From Girardinichthys multiradiatus (lineage: Eukaryota > Chordata > Actinopteri > Cyprinodontiformes > Goodeidae): 64,000 nucleotides of DNA. The notes under the pieces are model-generated. The model was not told where the DNA came from and did not search any database. It saw nothing but the letters and a program-made list of their open reading frames with translations. Positions 59,501 to 64,000 of this stretch are shown in pieces. The position numbers and the translations under genes are program-made. Where the stretch lies: the NCBI RefSeq assembly GCF_021462225.1, contig NC_061811.1, positions 548,001 to 612,000 on the forward strand, in the 5' to 3' direction. How positions within the stretch are numbered: the first letter of the stretch is position 1; each line of letters starts with the position of its first letter.

Positions 59501-62500
59501 AAACTGGCCGTCTGATTTGAAATTTGTTTGATTTATTTTCCAGAACTGCAGCGTGCTGAACGTTATCCTGGAAACAGAACACTAATAATAGGAACAAAGG
59601 GAGTCTGCTGAGTGTAAATATGCTTCAGAGGTTTGTTTAACAAATTCCTGTTAGTCTGAACAAACATGTTCATGTGGTCCCTCCGTCTGCCGTGTCCGAT
59701 TCATCGCTCCCCTCCTGGCCTTCCTCTTTCCTGAAACCAGTCAGACCAGTGCAGGAACACAAAGCGAGGCAGGGAGCAGGAGAAGTTAGGAAAGGGAGTG
59801 TGAGGAAGGAAGAAAGAAATGAAAACAAGATGGAAGCAGAGCTGCTGGTTGAGAAGAGCTGAACACACAAACACAAGCCACCTGATGCTCCACAGCAGGC
59901 TCAGGTTACACATTGTTGCTGAAGCCCCGCCCACATCCACTGCCCCCTGCGCCTCAGGATCTGCTGAGCTGCAGGAAGAGGCTGTGGGGGAGCCTTACCT
60001 GCACGGCACAGCCGAGGATCAGCAGCAGCAGGCTCTTCAGCTCCTCCATGCTCTTTGCTGAGGAAACAAAGCACTCAGTTAGTATGAGCTGAAGGGGGCG
60101 CTGCAGCGCTCCAAACCGAAAGGAAAACATTCCCAAACAAATGTTCAAATCCAGCTCCTGGTTGTTCCTGTCAGACTTCCAGGCTGCTTTGTAAGACCTC
60201 AAGGATTTTCATGCATGAATACGTTTTGGCGAAATGCCTGAAAACTGCAAGCTGATGATTGCTGCTACTTTAAACCATTACAGGAGAGTCTGGGTCAGAA
60301 CCACCCTGGTTCCGACACATGATTCAGAACTGTTTATATCATACAGCTCAGGACAGAATATCCCTCCTACAAAATTGTAAGTTTCACCAGAATGATTGTA
60401 ACCACAGTTGTTGTCTCTAGAAGACACCTATTATTTCTATTTGCAGATGAATAAAAGACCCTTTCATTGAGCCACAGCCACGGCTGTGCAGTCATGCCCT
60501 CCCAGTTAAAGCCAATGGTGGTCTCCCAGTTTACACACAGTCAGTCAGCTAAGTCGGGAACTGTGGTCTCATTGAAGATAATCACTGAGTTCTGGACTGA
60601 GAAGTTGCAGACCAAGACAAACTTCACTTCAGCAGAAGAGATACCTTTAGGCCAGACTGAGGTAAGCTCAGGAGAGTCTGGAGAAACCTTCTGTATACCA
60701 GATGAGACCAAACCAGCGATCTGTAGCCATAGAGACATTTATGTGTGCCAAAAGAAGCGTAAAGAAAACCATCTCAACATGAAACACAGAGGTGGGAGTA
60801 TCATTATGTTGTGGGGAAGCTTCCGTGCATCTGGAACCCAGAATCTCCTCAAGTTGAAAAATGTATGAAGAATGAAGGATTTCTGAAGATCTGAAAAAAA
60901 ATAAAACTAAAGCTGTCAGCAGCAACACCGGCTCTGGGTCCAACTTGATAAAGACCAAACACACGTCCCTGGTGGTGAACAACTACAGCACCTCCAGAAC
61001 ACCAGAGTGAACCTGACCCACTGAAAATCTGTGTGATGACCTCAAGACGAAGCTCCACACCAGAAGACCAAGAGGATTCAGCTACAGGAGGACGGGCTGG
61101 ACTTCCTCAGGAGACTACAAGAAACAACGGCGGGCTGCTCTGCAGTAAAAGGACACCACCTCCTACCAGCATCAGGGTGAAACACTTTGAGCCAGTTATA
61201 ATAAGGAAAACATCCAGTTCTGTTTGGGAAATCCTTTAGAACTGTTTCACCGGTTCTCCAGGGATCGGTTCAGAAAGCAGGGTCACTGAGAACTCTGGGG
61301 TAAGCAGATCCTGAGTTCTTGGTTTCAGAAACTCTGAGTCCAGTTACCCTAGCACCCTACTCCGTTGAACTAACCCTGAGTCCGGTCTACTTTCTAGCGG
61401 AGATCTGGAACAATGAACGACGCAAAAATGCACAATGGAGGTTGTGCTGCAGTTAAGCTGTTTTATTTTATTATCATCAGACACAAATAGTTTAGGTTTA
61501 GTTACATTTTATTTTAAACAGGAGGCCCTTGGACATTTATACGTAGATTTGCAATCTGAAAAACTGGGCAAGTTATAAAAGAAGAATGTCAGAACTGCAA
61601 GCATCAGTGAAAGCAGTCATTTAATCTGTATCACATTTTGATAATCAAGCATTATGTATTCATATATTTCTGGCTTTCCAGGCTTAATTGGCTGCATATG
61701 ATTTGTTTTATATTATATTGCACAGTTTTTACATTGATGTTGTCACCAATGTCACCTGACGACGCTGCACCTCTAATTTAATCAGAATAGCCTTGTTGAA
61801 AACCAAATGCCATTTATCCTGGGTTTTATTCTCCTTTTCTCTACAGCCTGATCGTTTTTTTACTGACTGGTTCTTATAGTCTTTAGTCTGGTAACTCCTT
61901 CTATGGTTTTAGTGATGAACGAACCTGGATGCTTTCATTGCCTTTTGCTTTGTTCCCCACTGTGGGAAAATAAAGGATTTTCTATTCTACTCTGTATTAA
62001 ATCCACTTAATTAACACTAATGTAGTTGCCATAGCAGCTAACTGTAGTTTTACTGTGAAGATCAGATGTGATGCAGCCACATAATCAGCAATGATGAAGT
62101 GGTCTGGGTCATCAATATTTCTAGTTCTATCAGTGAGAAATATCCACTTCAAGGCCTCTAACTTCCTGCCGTTGCCATGGTGAATCGTGTTATCTGCCTT
62201 TTATTGATGAGGGTTTCTTATTTACTCGGACTTGTGCTTAACTCTGGTCTAACTTGACTCAGAGTTGAGTAACCCAAGAGTTACTTTCTGAAACCGAAAA
62301 CCCTGAGTATCACAGAGCAGAGTAGGTCCACTCAGGGTATGTGCTTTCTACTCAGAGCTCGTTAGGCCCGCTTCCTGAAACGGGGCCCTGGTGTGAACGC
62401 AGCGGAGCTGAAACCGGTTCAGACGTGTTACGCAGCTCTGATTAAAGCAGCGGGTATCCTCTGTGTGTTACCTGATATTGGGTCCTTGGCGACGTGGAGG

Positions 62501-62541
62501 ATGTTGGGAAGAGGCATCACTATCAGCTGCTGCAGCGTTTC
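30790..62541 (-). CDS. ccdc88c: Daple (CCDC88C), Hook-coiled-coil G-alpha activator, 5'-incomplete
   Basis: Twenty-eight exons join in one frame of 1,837 codons plus stop; the human protein is about 2,028 residues, and the first exons lie beyond 64,000. In-window residues 1-110 are the end of the Hook domain ([37 protein letters not shown]). Residues 175-1,290 are coiled coil, ending [16 protein letters not shown] basic [11 protein letters not shown] block, a GBA motif ([17 protein letters not shown]) and the C-terminus VWYEYGCV follow. Known role: a cytoplasmic scaffold binding Dishevelled and Frizzled receptors through the PDZ ligand and activating Gi through the GBA motif in non-canonical Wnt signalling. 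The block [14 protein letters not shown] and the GCV end separate it from Girdin (ccdc88a). Introns are loaded with transposons but all splice phases agree. Confidence 0.93.
31592..31830 (-). CDS. ccdc88c: ccdc88c exon with GBA motif
   Basis: Encodes [19 protein letters not shown] and, at 31,610-31,666, the G-alpha binding-and-activating motif [19 protein letters not shown]. The Phe of EFL is the family residue reported as essential for Gi activation. Donor GTGAGG. Confidence 0.92.
31926..32021 (-). CDS. ccdc88c: ccdc88c exon, Ser-rich tail
   Basis: Encodes [20 protein letters not shown] and [11 protein letters not shown], recalling human SRNTSSNSSP. Donor GTGGGT. Confidence 0.83.
32091..32186 (-). 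CDS. ccdc88c: ccdc88c exon, Ser-rich tail
   Basis: Encodes [20 protein letters not shown]. Acceptor CTTTTCAG, donor GTAGGC. Confidence 0.83.
32778..32820. repeat. 18-bp inverted repeat in a ccdc88c intron
   Basis: GATCACCTAGAGATGATC and GATCATCTCCAGGTGATC pair with one mismatch around a 7-base loop. Confidence 0.95.
33124..33192 (-). CDS. ccdc88c: ccdc88c exon, Ser/Gly-rich tail
   Basis: Sixty-nine bases between GGTCCACAG and GTAAAC encoding [20 protein letters not shown]. The phase agrees on both sides. Confidence 0.8.
34292..34360. repeat. GT and GAT microsatellites
   Basis: A (GT) run at 34,290-34,312 and a (GAT) run at 34,331-34,360 lie in a ccdc88c intron. Confidence 0.95.
34403..34570 (-). 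CDS. Candidate alternative exon of ccdc88c with a poly-serine tract
   Basis: An acceptor CCATCTCTCAG and a weak donor GTAGTC bound 168 bp (56 codons) whose phase (1-1) fits between the exons at 37,044 and 33,192. It would encode [18 protein letters not shown], then a run of Ser, then [17 protein letters not shown] know of no counterpart in human Daple. It could be a chance frame in AGG-rich sequence. Confidence 0.3.
35013..35042. repeat. Perfect 13-bp hairpin in a ccdc88c intron
   Basis: GGTACCTTCTCCT (35,013-35,025), loop GATG, AGGAGAAGGTACC (35,030-35,042). No surrounding element was recognised. Confidence 0.95.
37044..37462 (-). CDS. ccdc88c: ccdc88c exon, basic region and Pro/Ser-rich tail
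   Basis: Starts [19 protein letters not shown] after acceptor CACGTTTCAG, then a Pro/Ser/Asn-rich segment to the donor GTAAAA. A weaker acceptor at 37,478 would add five codons; an internal intron at 37,130 is possible but would break the frame. Confidence 0.82.
37463..37543 (-). other. 81-bp in-frame, stop-free mini-intron of ccdc88c
   Basis: Starts GTACAAAG and ends CGTTTCAG with 27 sense codons. Removal restores KK-RSQW, close to human KKKNHW. Confidence 0.75.
37544..37633 (-). CDS. ccdc88c: ccdc88c exon, end of coiled coil
   Basis: Ninety bases: [20 protein letters not shown] then [10 protein letters not shown]. The donor is GTACAA, before an 81-bp in-frame intron. Confidence 0.92.
37712..37857 (-). 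CDS. ccdc88c: ccdc88c exon, coiled coil
   Basis: Encodes [20 protein letters not shown], identical over these twenty residues to my recollection of human Daple. Confidence 0.93.
37932..38118 (-). CDS. ccdc88c: ccdc88c exon, coiled coil
   Basis: Ends [16 protein letters not shown], close to the human Daple [13 protein letters not shown]. Confidence 0.92.
38227..38267. repeat. Perfect 16-bp hairpin in a ccdc88c intron
   Basis: TTCATGTTGCTGCAGC (38,227-38,242), loop TAAGATGAT, GCTGCAGCAACATGAA (38,252-38,267). Confidence 0.95.
38850..39290 (+). pseudogene. Tc1-like element 3' remnant
   Basis: AATGGCCTAGTCAAAGTCC, AACTGAGAATCTGTGG and GGGGGAGTGAATACTTT follow the order of a Tc1 catalytic block (WPSQSP...PTENLW) and 3' terminal region. 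The same segment recurs at 53,740-54,195. Confidence 0.7.
39633..39776 (-). CDS. ccdc88c: ccdc88c exon, coiled coil
   Basis: Encodes [20 protein letters not shown] and [10 protein letters not shown]. It is less conserved than its neighbours but in phase. Confidence 0.85.
39840..41149 (-). other. ccdc88c intron part, nothing firmly recognised
   Basis: No gene or named element. A frame of 62 codons (40,478-40,666) lacks support. Confidence 0.4.
41150..41487 (+). pseudogene. Tc1-like element 3' remnant next to TA repeat
   Basis: TGACTGGCCTGATCATAGTC and CTGACCTTAACC encode the DWP..SPDLN block. ATTAAGAATAGGATGTCATC and AATACTTTTGCCAGTAC match a second fish Tc1-like family's 3' end, which stops at the TA microsatellite. 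Confidence 0.7.
41485..41541. repeat. TA dinucleotide microsatellite
   Basis: About 28 TA units, directly at the end of a Tc1-like remnant, possibly grown from its TA target site. Confidence 0.95.
41675..41952 (-). CDS. ccdc88c: ccdc88c exon downstream of 75-bp mini-intron
   Basis: Starts [18 protein letters not shown] and includes [19 protein letters not shown]. The right edge may be off by one base. The donor is GTAAGT. Confidence 0.9.
41953..42027 (-). other. 75-bp in-frame, stop-free mini-intron of ccdc88c
   Basis: Starts GTGCTG and ends CTGTCTCAG on the minus strand, with 25 sense codons. Retention would add 25 residues to the coiled coil. Confidence 0.75.
42028..42189 (-). CDS. ccdc88c: ccdc88c exon upstream of 75-bp mini-intron
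   Basis: Fifty-four codons ending [16 protein letters not shown], very similar to the family block LQEQNTTLQTQNAKLQ. Confidence 0.9.
42271..42387 (-). CDS. ccdc88c: ccdc88c exon, coiled coil
   Basis: Thirty-nine codons ending [15 protein letters not shown] before GTAAGC, matching the family block LLRVKD. Confidence 0.85.
42526..42664 (-). CDS. ccdc88c: ccdc88c exon, coiled coil
   Basis: Encodes [20 protein letters not shown] and [19 protein letters not shown]. The 3' boundary (GTATGC donor) is less certain than most. Confidence 0.82.
42880..44895 (+). mobile_element. L2-type LINE, 5'-truncated
   Basis: The RT C-terminal half (42,903-43,980) is followed by an approximately 890-bp 3' UTR nearly identical at its end to 20,563-20,945, and a tail of GAATTGAATGAATGAATG then GGAT repeats. 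It sits in a ccdc88c intron, opposite in orientation to the gene. Confidence 0.85.
42903..43980 (+). pseudogene. L2 reverse transcriptase with two stop codons
   Basis: Blocks: [30 protein letters not shown] (Asp-Asp pair), [15 protein letters not shown], and [12 protein letters not shown]. The frame is unbroken except for TAG at 43,392-43,394 and TAA near 43,695; the tail [21 protein letters not shown] then continues to a stop near 43,980. It is a relatively young but dead copy. Confidence 0.85.
44896..45581 (-). other. ccdc88c intron part, nothing recognised
   Basis: No gene or element could be named between the L2 tail and the exon. Confidence 0.4.
45582..45682 (-). CDS. ccdc88c: ccdc88c exon, coiled coil
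   Basis: Encodes [20 protein letters not shown]. It ends two bases into an Arg codon at GTAGCT. Confidence 0.87.
45851..46648 (-). CDS. ccdc88c: ccdc88c largest coiled-coil exon
   Basis: 266 codons of Glu/Lys/Leu heptads including [19 protein letters not shown] and [14 protein letters not shown]. This matches the large central exon of the family. The donor is GTGAGA. Confidence 0.92.
46730..47014 (-). CDS. ccdc88c: ccdc88c exon, coiled coil
   Basis: Ninety-five codons beginning [18 protein letters not shown] and ending [12 protein letters not shown]. Confidence 0.9.
47103..47240 (-). CDS. ccdc88c: ccdc88c exon after the satellite intron
   Basis: Forty-six codons, [20 protein letters not shown] to ALRADKDRQ. 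Comparison with recalled human Daple shows no residues lost across the satellite. Confidence 0.9.
47280..52209. repeat. GGAT-type satellite array, about 4.9 kb, in a ccdc88c intron
   Basis: The plus strand is built from GGAT with interspersed GAT (GATGATGG) units. The left part (47,280-49,200) also has GCATGG, GATTGATGG and GCTGG variants; the right part has GGTGG variants. Higher-order copies occur at offsets of about 155 bp (48,595 and 48,750) and 1,050-1,065 bp (49,741 and 50,791). Frames of over 600 and 1,600 codons through it are repeat translation and no gene. Confidence 0.97.
52401..52582 (-). CDS. ccdc88c: ccdc88c exon left of the satellite intron
   Basis: Encodes [20 protein letters not shown] and ends [12 protein letters not shown] with donor GTGAGC. 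Its 3' intron is almost wholly satellite. Confidence 0.9.
52659..52809 (-). CDS. ccdc88c: ccdc88c exon, coiled coil
   Basis: Encodes [20 protein letters not shown] then [11 protein letters not shown], a conserved family block. Confidence 0.9.
52953..53099 (-). CDS. ccdc88c: ccdc88c exon, coiled coil
   Basis: Forty-nine codons from [20 protein letters not shown] to [10 protein letters not shown]. Confidence 0.9.
53320..54195 (+). pseudogene. Tc1-like element remnant
   Basis: GAATGGCCTAGTCAAAGT, AAGAATCTGGCAAGACTTG and the end GCGGTGTGAATACTTTTTGG follow the Tc1 catalytic end and 3' terminus. It aligns with 38,850-39,290. Confidence 0.7.
54392..54550 (-). CDS. ccdc88c: ccdc88c exon, coiled coil
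   Basis: Fifty-three codons with [20 protein letters not shown] and VHFYKTRVE, highly conserved across the family. Confidence 0.9.
54628..54709 (-). CDS. ccdc88c: ccdc88c exon, coiled coil
   Basis: Eighty-two bases encoding [20 protein letters not shown] and ELQKLKQE. The donor is GTCCGA. Confidence 0.85.
54720..55490 (-). other. ccdc88c intron part, nothing firmly recognised
   Basis: Only faint interspersed-repeat words near 54,780-54,840 (TCACTTTACAAACAGATCC) are seen. Confidence 0.4.
55500..56250 (+). pseudogene. Tc1-like transposase remnant
   Basis: Around 55,860 the plus strand encodes [11 protein letters not shown]. At 56,025-56,105 it encodes [20 protein letters not shown], the second-Asp block of Tc1 transposase. 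Earlier parts are frameshifted. Confidence 0.75.
56620..56840 (-). CDS. ccdc88c: ccdc88c exon, linker and coiled-coil start
   Basis: Includes a Ser/Gly-rich linker and then [20 protein letters not shown], the conserved start of the long coiled coil. Confidence 0.9.
56926..57069 (-). CDS. ccdc88c: ccdc88c exon, Hook domain end
   Basis: Forty-eight codons starting [16 protein letters not shown] and ending [13 protein letters not shown], closing the Hook domain. Confidence 0.9.
57340..57423 (-). CDS. ccdc88c: ccdc88c exon, Hook domain
   Basis: Twenty-eight codons: [20 protein letters not shown] then AIVSHIQE. The donor is GTCAGT. Confidence 0.88.
57600..58110 (+). repeat. Unnamed interspersed repeat 'A', copy 3, with an inverted segment
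   Basis: Shares GGGCGTGTCTCTCTGCACTC, GATTGGACAGAAGTCCT, TTTAAATCCAAAAGGTTC and GGTCAGAACCATCATCACAC with copies 1 and 2. At about 58,009-58,055 the segment GTTGGACTTTACCTGACCCA is the reverse complement of the matching part of copy 1 (4,398-4,442). Confidence 0.7.
58213..59340 (-). mobile_element. Tc1-like transposon, one terminus lost
   Basis: The left end CAGGTGTTGAACAATGAAAC follows a TA. The transposase fills the minus strand. Beyond about 59,340 similarity to the family fades and no matching right terminal repeat was found. It lies in a ccdc88c intron on the same strand as the gene. Confidence 0.82.
58310..59296 (-). pseudogene. Tc1-like transposase broken by two in-frame stop codons
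   Basis: One frame of 329 codons from ATG at 59,296 to the stop at 58,310 ([20 protein letters not shown] at the start). Catalytic blocks: [31 protein letters not shown] count 36 residues between the second Asp and the Glu, as in the DD36E group. Breaks are a TGA after AYHQEG near 59,150 and a TAG near 58,794 before [10 protein letters not shown]. Both look like single transitions (CGA to TGA, TGG to TAG). No frameshift is present. Confidence 0.88.
59341..59998 (-). other. ccdc88c intron part, nothing recognised
   Basis: AT-rich start, then unremarkable sequence without a named element. Confidence 0.4.
59999..60057 (-). CDS. ccdc88c: ccdc88c exon, Hook domain
   Basis: Encodes [20 protein letters not shown], a hallmark Hook helix of the CCDC88 family, ending in phase 0 at GTAAGG. 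Confidence 0.9.
60600..61060 (+). pseudogene. Tc1-like transposase remnant
   Basis: The plus strand encodes [20 protein letters not shown] and [20 protein letters not shown], the blocks around the first catalytic Asp. The downstream part is frameshifted; the [13 protein letters not shown] stretch marks the second Asp region, lost. Confidence 0.72.
61258..62391. mobile_element. Non-autonomous inverted-repeat DNA element, 1.13 kb
   Basis: Left CCAGGGATCGGTTCAGAAAG and reversed right CCAGGGCCCCGTTTCAGGAA are imperfect terminal repeats; subterminal GGTTTCAGAAA and CTCTGAGTC.AGTTA words occur inverted at both ends. No transposase frame. Possibly PIF/Harbinger-like. It ends 80 bp from a ccdc88c exon. 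Confidence 0.6.
62472..62541 (-). CDS. ccdc88c: ccdc88c exon, Hook domain
   Basis: Residues 1-23 in the window: [20 protein letters not shown]. The acceptor is CTGTCCTGCAG and the donor GTAACA. It ends one base into an Ala codon. Confidence 0.88.
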
Positions 62542-63170
62542 CTGCAGGACAGACAGGAGAGTTCAGAGGAAAAGCAGCATTTCTAACAGTGTCTCCAGAG
62601 ACTGTCCAGGTAAACCTTCATCATATCTGCTGACATCACCCCCACAGACTTATCATCATCTTCTTCCTCTCACCGAGTCATTAAATAACTAGAAATAAAT
62701 CACATTCCTCCAAATAACATTTTATAACAGCCTCATTTGGCTTTCATTGTACAACACAAAGGTGGGAAGAGACACATTCAAGTATGAGACATTAATTCAA
62801 TGAAGTTATTATTTCTGCAGTAGAATGAAGACCCTGAATCTTCAGCATGTTGGGAATATCAGATGAACTTCAAATAAAGAAAAACAGACTTCAGATCAGT
62901 TGTGGTCCAACTCCAGAAGAAGCAGTTATTCATGGAGACGTTATCATCTGCATTGATACAAACTCCATAGGGCAGCATTACAGGTTCTGGTCCAAATGTT
63001 TCCTCAGACAGTTCCCCAGATGCAGCAGACAGAAAACCTGTGTGAGCATTCAGCAGCTTCGTGTTTCCTGTTGGGTCATCGTTAACGTCATGCTCCTGCA
63101 TGGAGCTGAGGTCCTAAACTAAGAACCTTCATATGGCATCCAGACCTGAAACCCAGACTTTAGACCCAAC
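62542..63170 (-). other. ccdc88c intron part, nothing firmly recognised
   Basis: A frame of 91 codons (62,847-63,122) is unsupported; the sequence may be a decayed transposon. Confidence 0.35.
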
Positions 63171-63179
63171 CAGCTCTAC

Positions 63180-63960
63180 AAACGGTTCAGAAGCCTCCCT
63201 GGAAGCTTATTCTATGGTGTTGGAAAGGAGACTTCGACTGATTGCTGATCCTCGGCTTTAAGTGGAGCTTGTACTCAGTGAGGGCTGGACGGACCCTTGT
63301 CACCAATCCGGTTTGTGGAGTTCATGGACAGGATCTAAGTTCTAGTTGATCTAGTTGTGGAGAGGATGGGATGGTGTGTGTGGTTTGGAGAGTTCAGGGT
63401 CACATGGGCTTTTGTGGTTCTGTTGGCTTCTTGAGAAAATGAGGTCTGTCTAGACTGATCCTCTGCAAGTCTCCTCCGATATCTTGGTGTCTCGTTAGCG
63501 AGCGATGCTAGAATGGAGCTGCAGGTGGACAGGCGGATCGTGGTGTCGTCTGCTGGCGCTGCTCCAGTCTCATGTGGTGAACAAAGAGCTGAGGCTAGGG
63601 ATGCATCGATAGGAAAATTTGGACGGATATTGATCCCAGATATTAATATAGCTGTTGTGGCCGATAACCGGCATTTACCCATATTACAAATAATATATAT
63701 ATTTCCCTACACTGTGAAAAAATGACCACACCGCCGACATCGCTTCTCTGTTTCTGTTAAACACCCACAATGCTGCTCTGCATCACCATCACGGTCACAT
63801 GACCAAACAAATACCACATGGACTGGATGGCTCCCTTCAAAGGTTTTCCACTCCGAGGAAGACCCAGAACTCGCTGGAGGGACAACAGGACTTGGATAAG
63901 TGTAAGGACTGGATCTCTAAAATGTCGATTCATGGATGGATGAACGGATGGATGCTGGGA
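63180..63960 (+). mobile_element. Decayed RTE-type LINE fragments
   Basis: GCCTCCCTGGAAGCTTATTC, TGATCCTCGGCTTT, GTTCATGGACAGGATCT, GACAGGCGGATCG and GAAGACCCAGAACTCGCTGG follow the order of the RTE frame at 18,860-20,000 with many gaps. GGAT repeats near 63,932 are its tail. Confidence 0.7.
63597..63790. mobile_element. hAT-type element fragment inside the RTE remnant
   Basis: TAGGGATGCATCGATAGGAA resembles the terminal repeat of fish hAT elements and TTGTGGCCGATAACCGGCA its interior. It interrupts the RTE alignment after GAGCTGAGGC. No right terminal repeat was found. Confidence 0.5.
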
Positions 63961-64000
63961 GAGGTAGATGGATCTACCAGTTTGCATTAACAGGATCGGT

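Overview
This is a stretch of teleost fish nuclear DNA. Two vertebrate genes with GT-AG introns lie on the minus strand, and most of the rest is fish-type transposable elements (Tc1-like, RTE, L2, Rex1/L2-like, hAT, copia) and microsatellites. No prokaryotic operons, CRISPR arrays, rRNA or tRNA genes were seen. All gene models come from reading splice sites and reading frames by eye; protein family names rest on recognised conserved blocks and were not searched.

The left end (100-2,391, minus) holds four coding exons of a proton-sensing class A GPCR, best called gpr68 (OGR1-like). It runs off the window after TM5. A CpG-rich island at about 22.44-22.70 kb, with a minus-strand splice donor, may be its distal promoter. 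The right half (30,790-62,541, minus) holds 28 coding exons of ccdc88c (Daple): the end of the Hook domain, a long coiled coil, a G-alpha binding-and-activating (GBA) motif, and a C-terminal PDZ ligand ending Gly-Cys-Val. All 28 exons join in one open frame of 1,837 codons plus stop. The first exons lie past the right edge. The order gpr68-ccdc88c in the same orientation matches what I recall of human 14q32, which supports both names.

Between the genes (about 7-29 kb) is a transposon graveyard with readable nesting. A Rex1/L2-like LINE (10.77-14.24 kb) is split by a DD34E transposon. A Tc1-like element (14.26-20.22 kb) is split by a copia-type retroelement and again by an RTE-type LINE with a 742-codon open frame. 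Another Tc1-like element (23.7-26.5 kb) is split by a 2,050-bp hAT element. A second hAT-type element sits at 27.3-28.15 kb.

The introns of ccdc88c hold more Tc1 remnants, an L2 LINE, a nearly intact Tc1-like element broken by two stop codons, a non-autonomous inverted-repeat element and a 4.9-kb GGAT-type satellite with about 1.05-kb higher-order structure. An apparently unnamed repeat of about 450 bp occurs three times in the window (4.0, 29.4 and 57.6 kb). I found no convincing new multi-gene system. The most unusual items are this repeat family, the satellite, the nested insertions, a snap-back hairpin at a LINE junction, and two stop-free in-frame mini-introns in ccdc88c.
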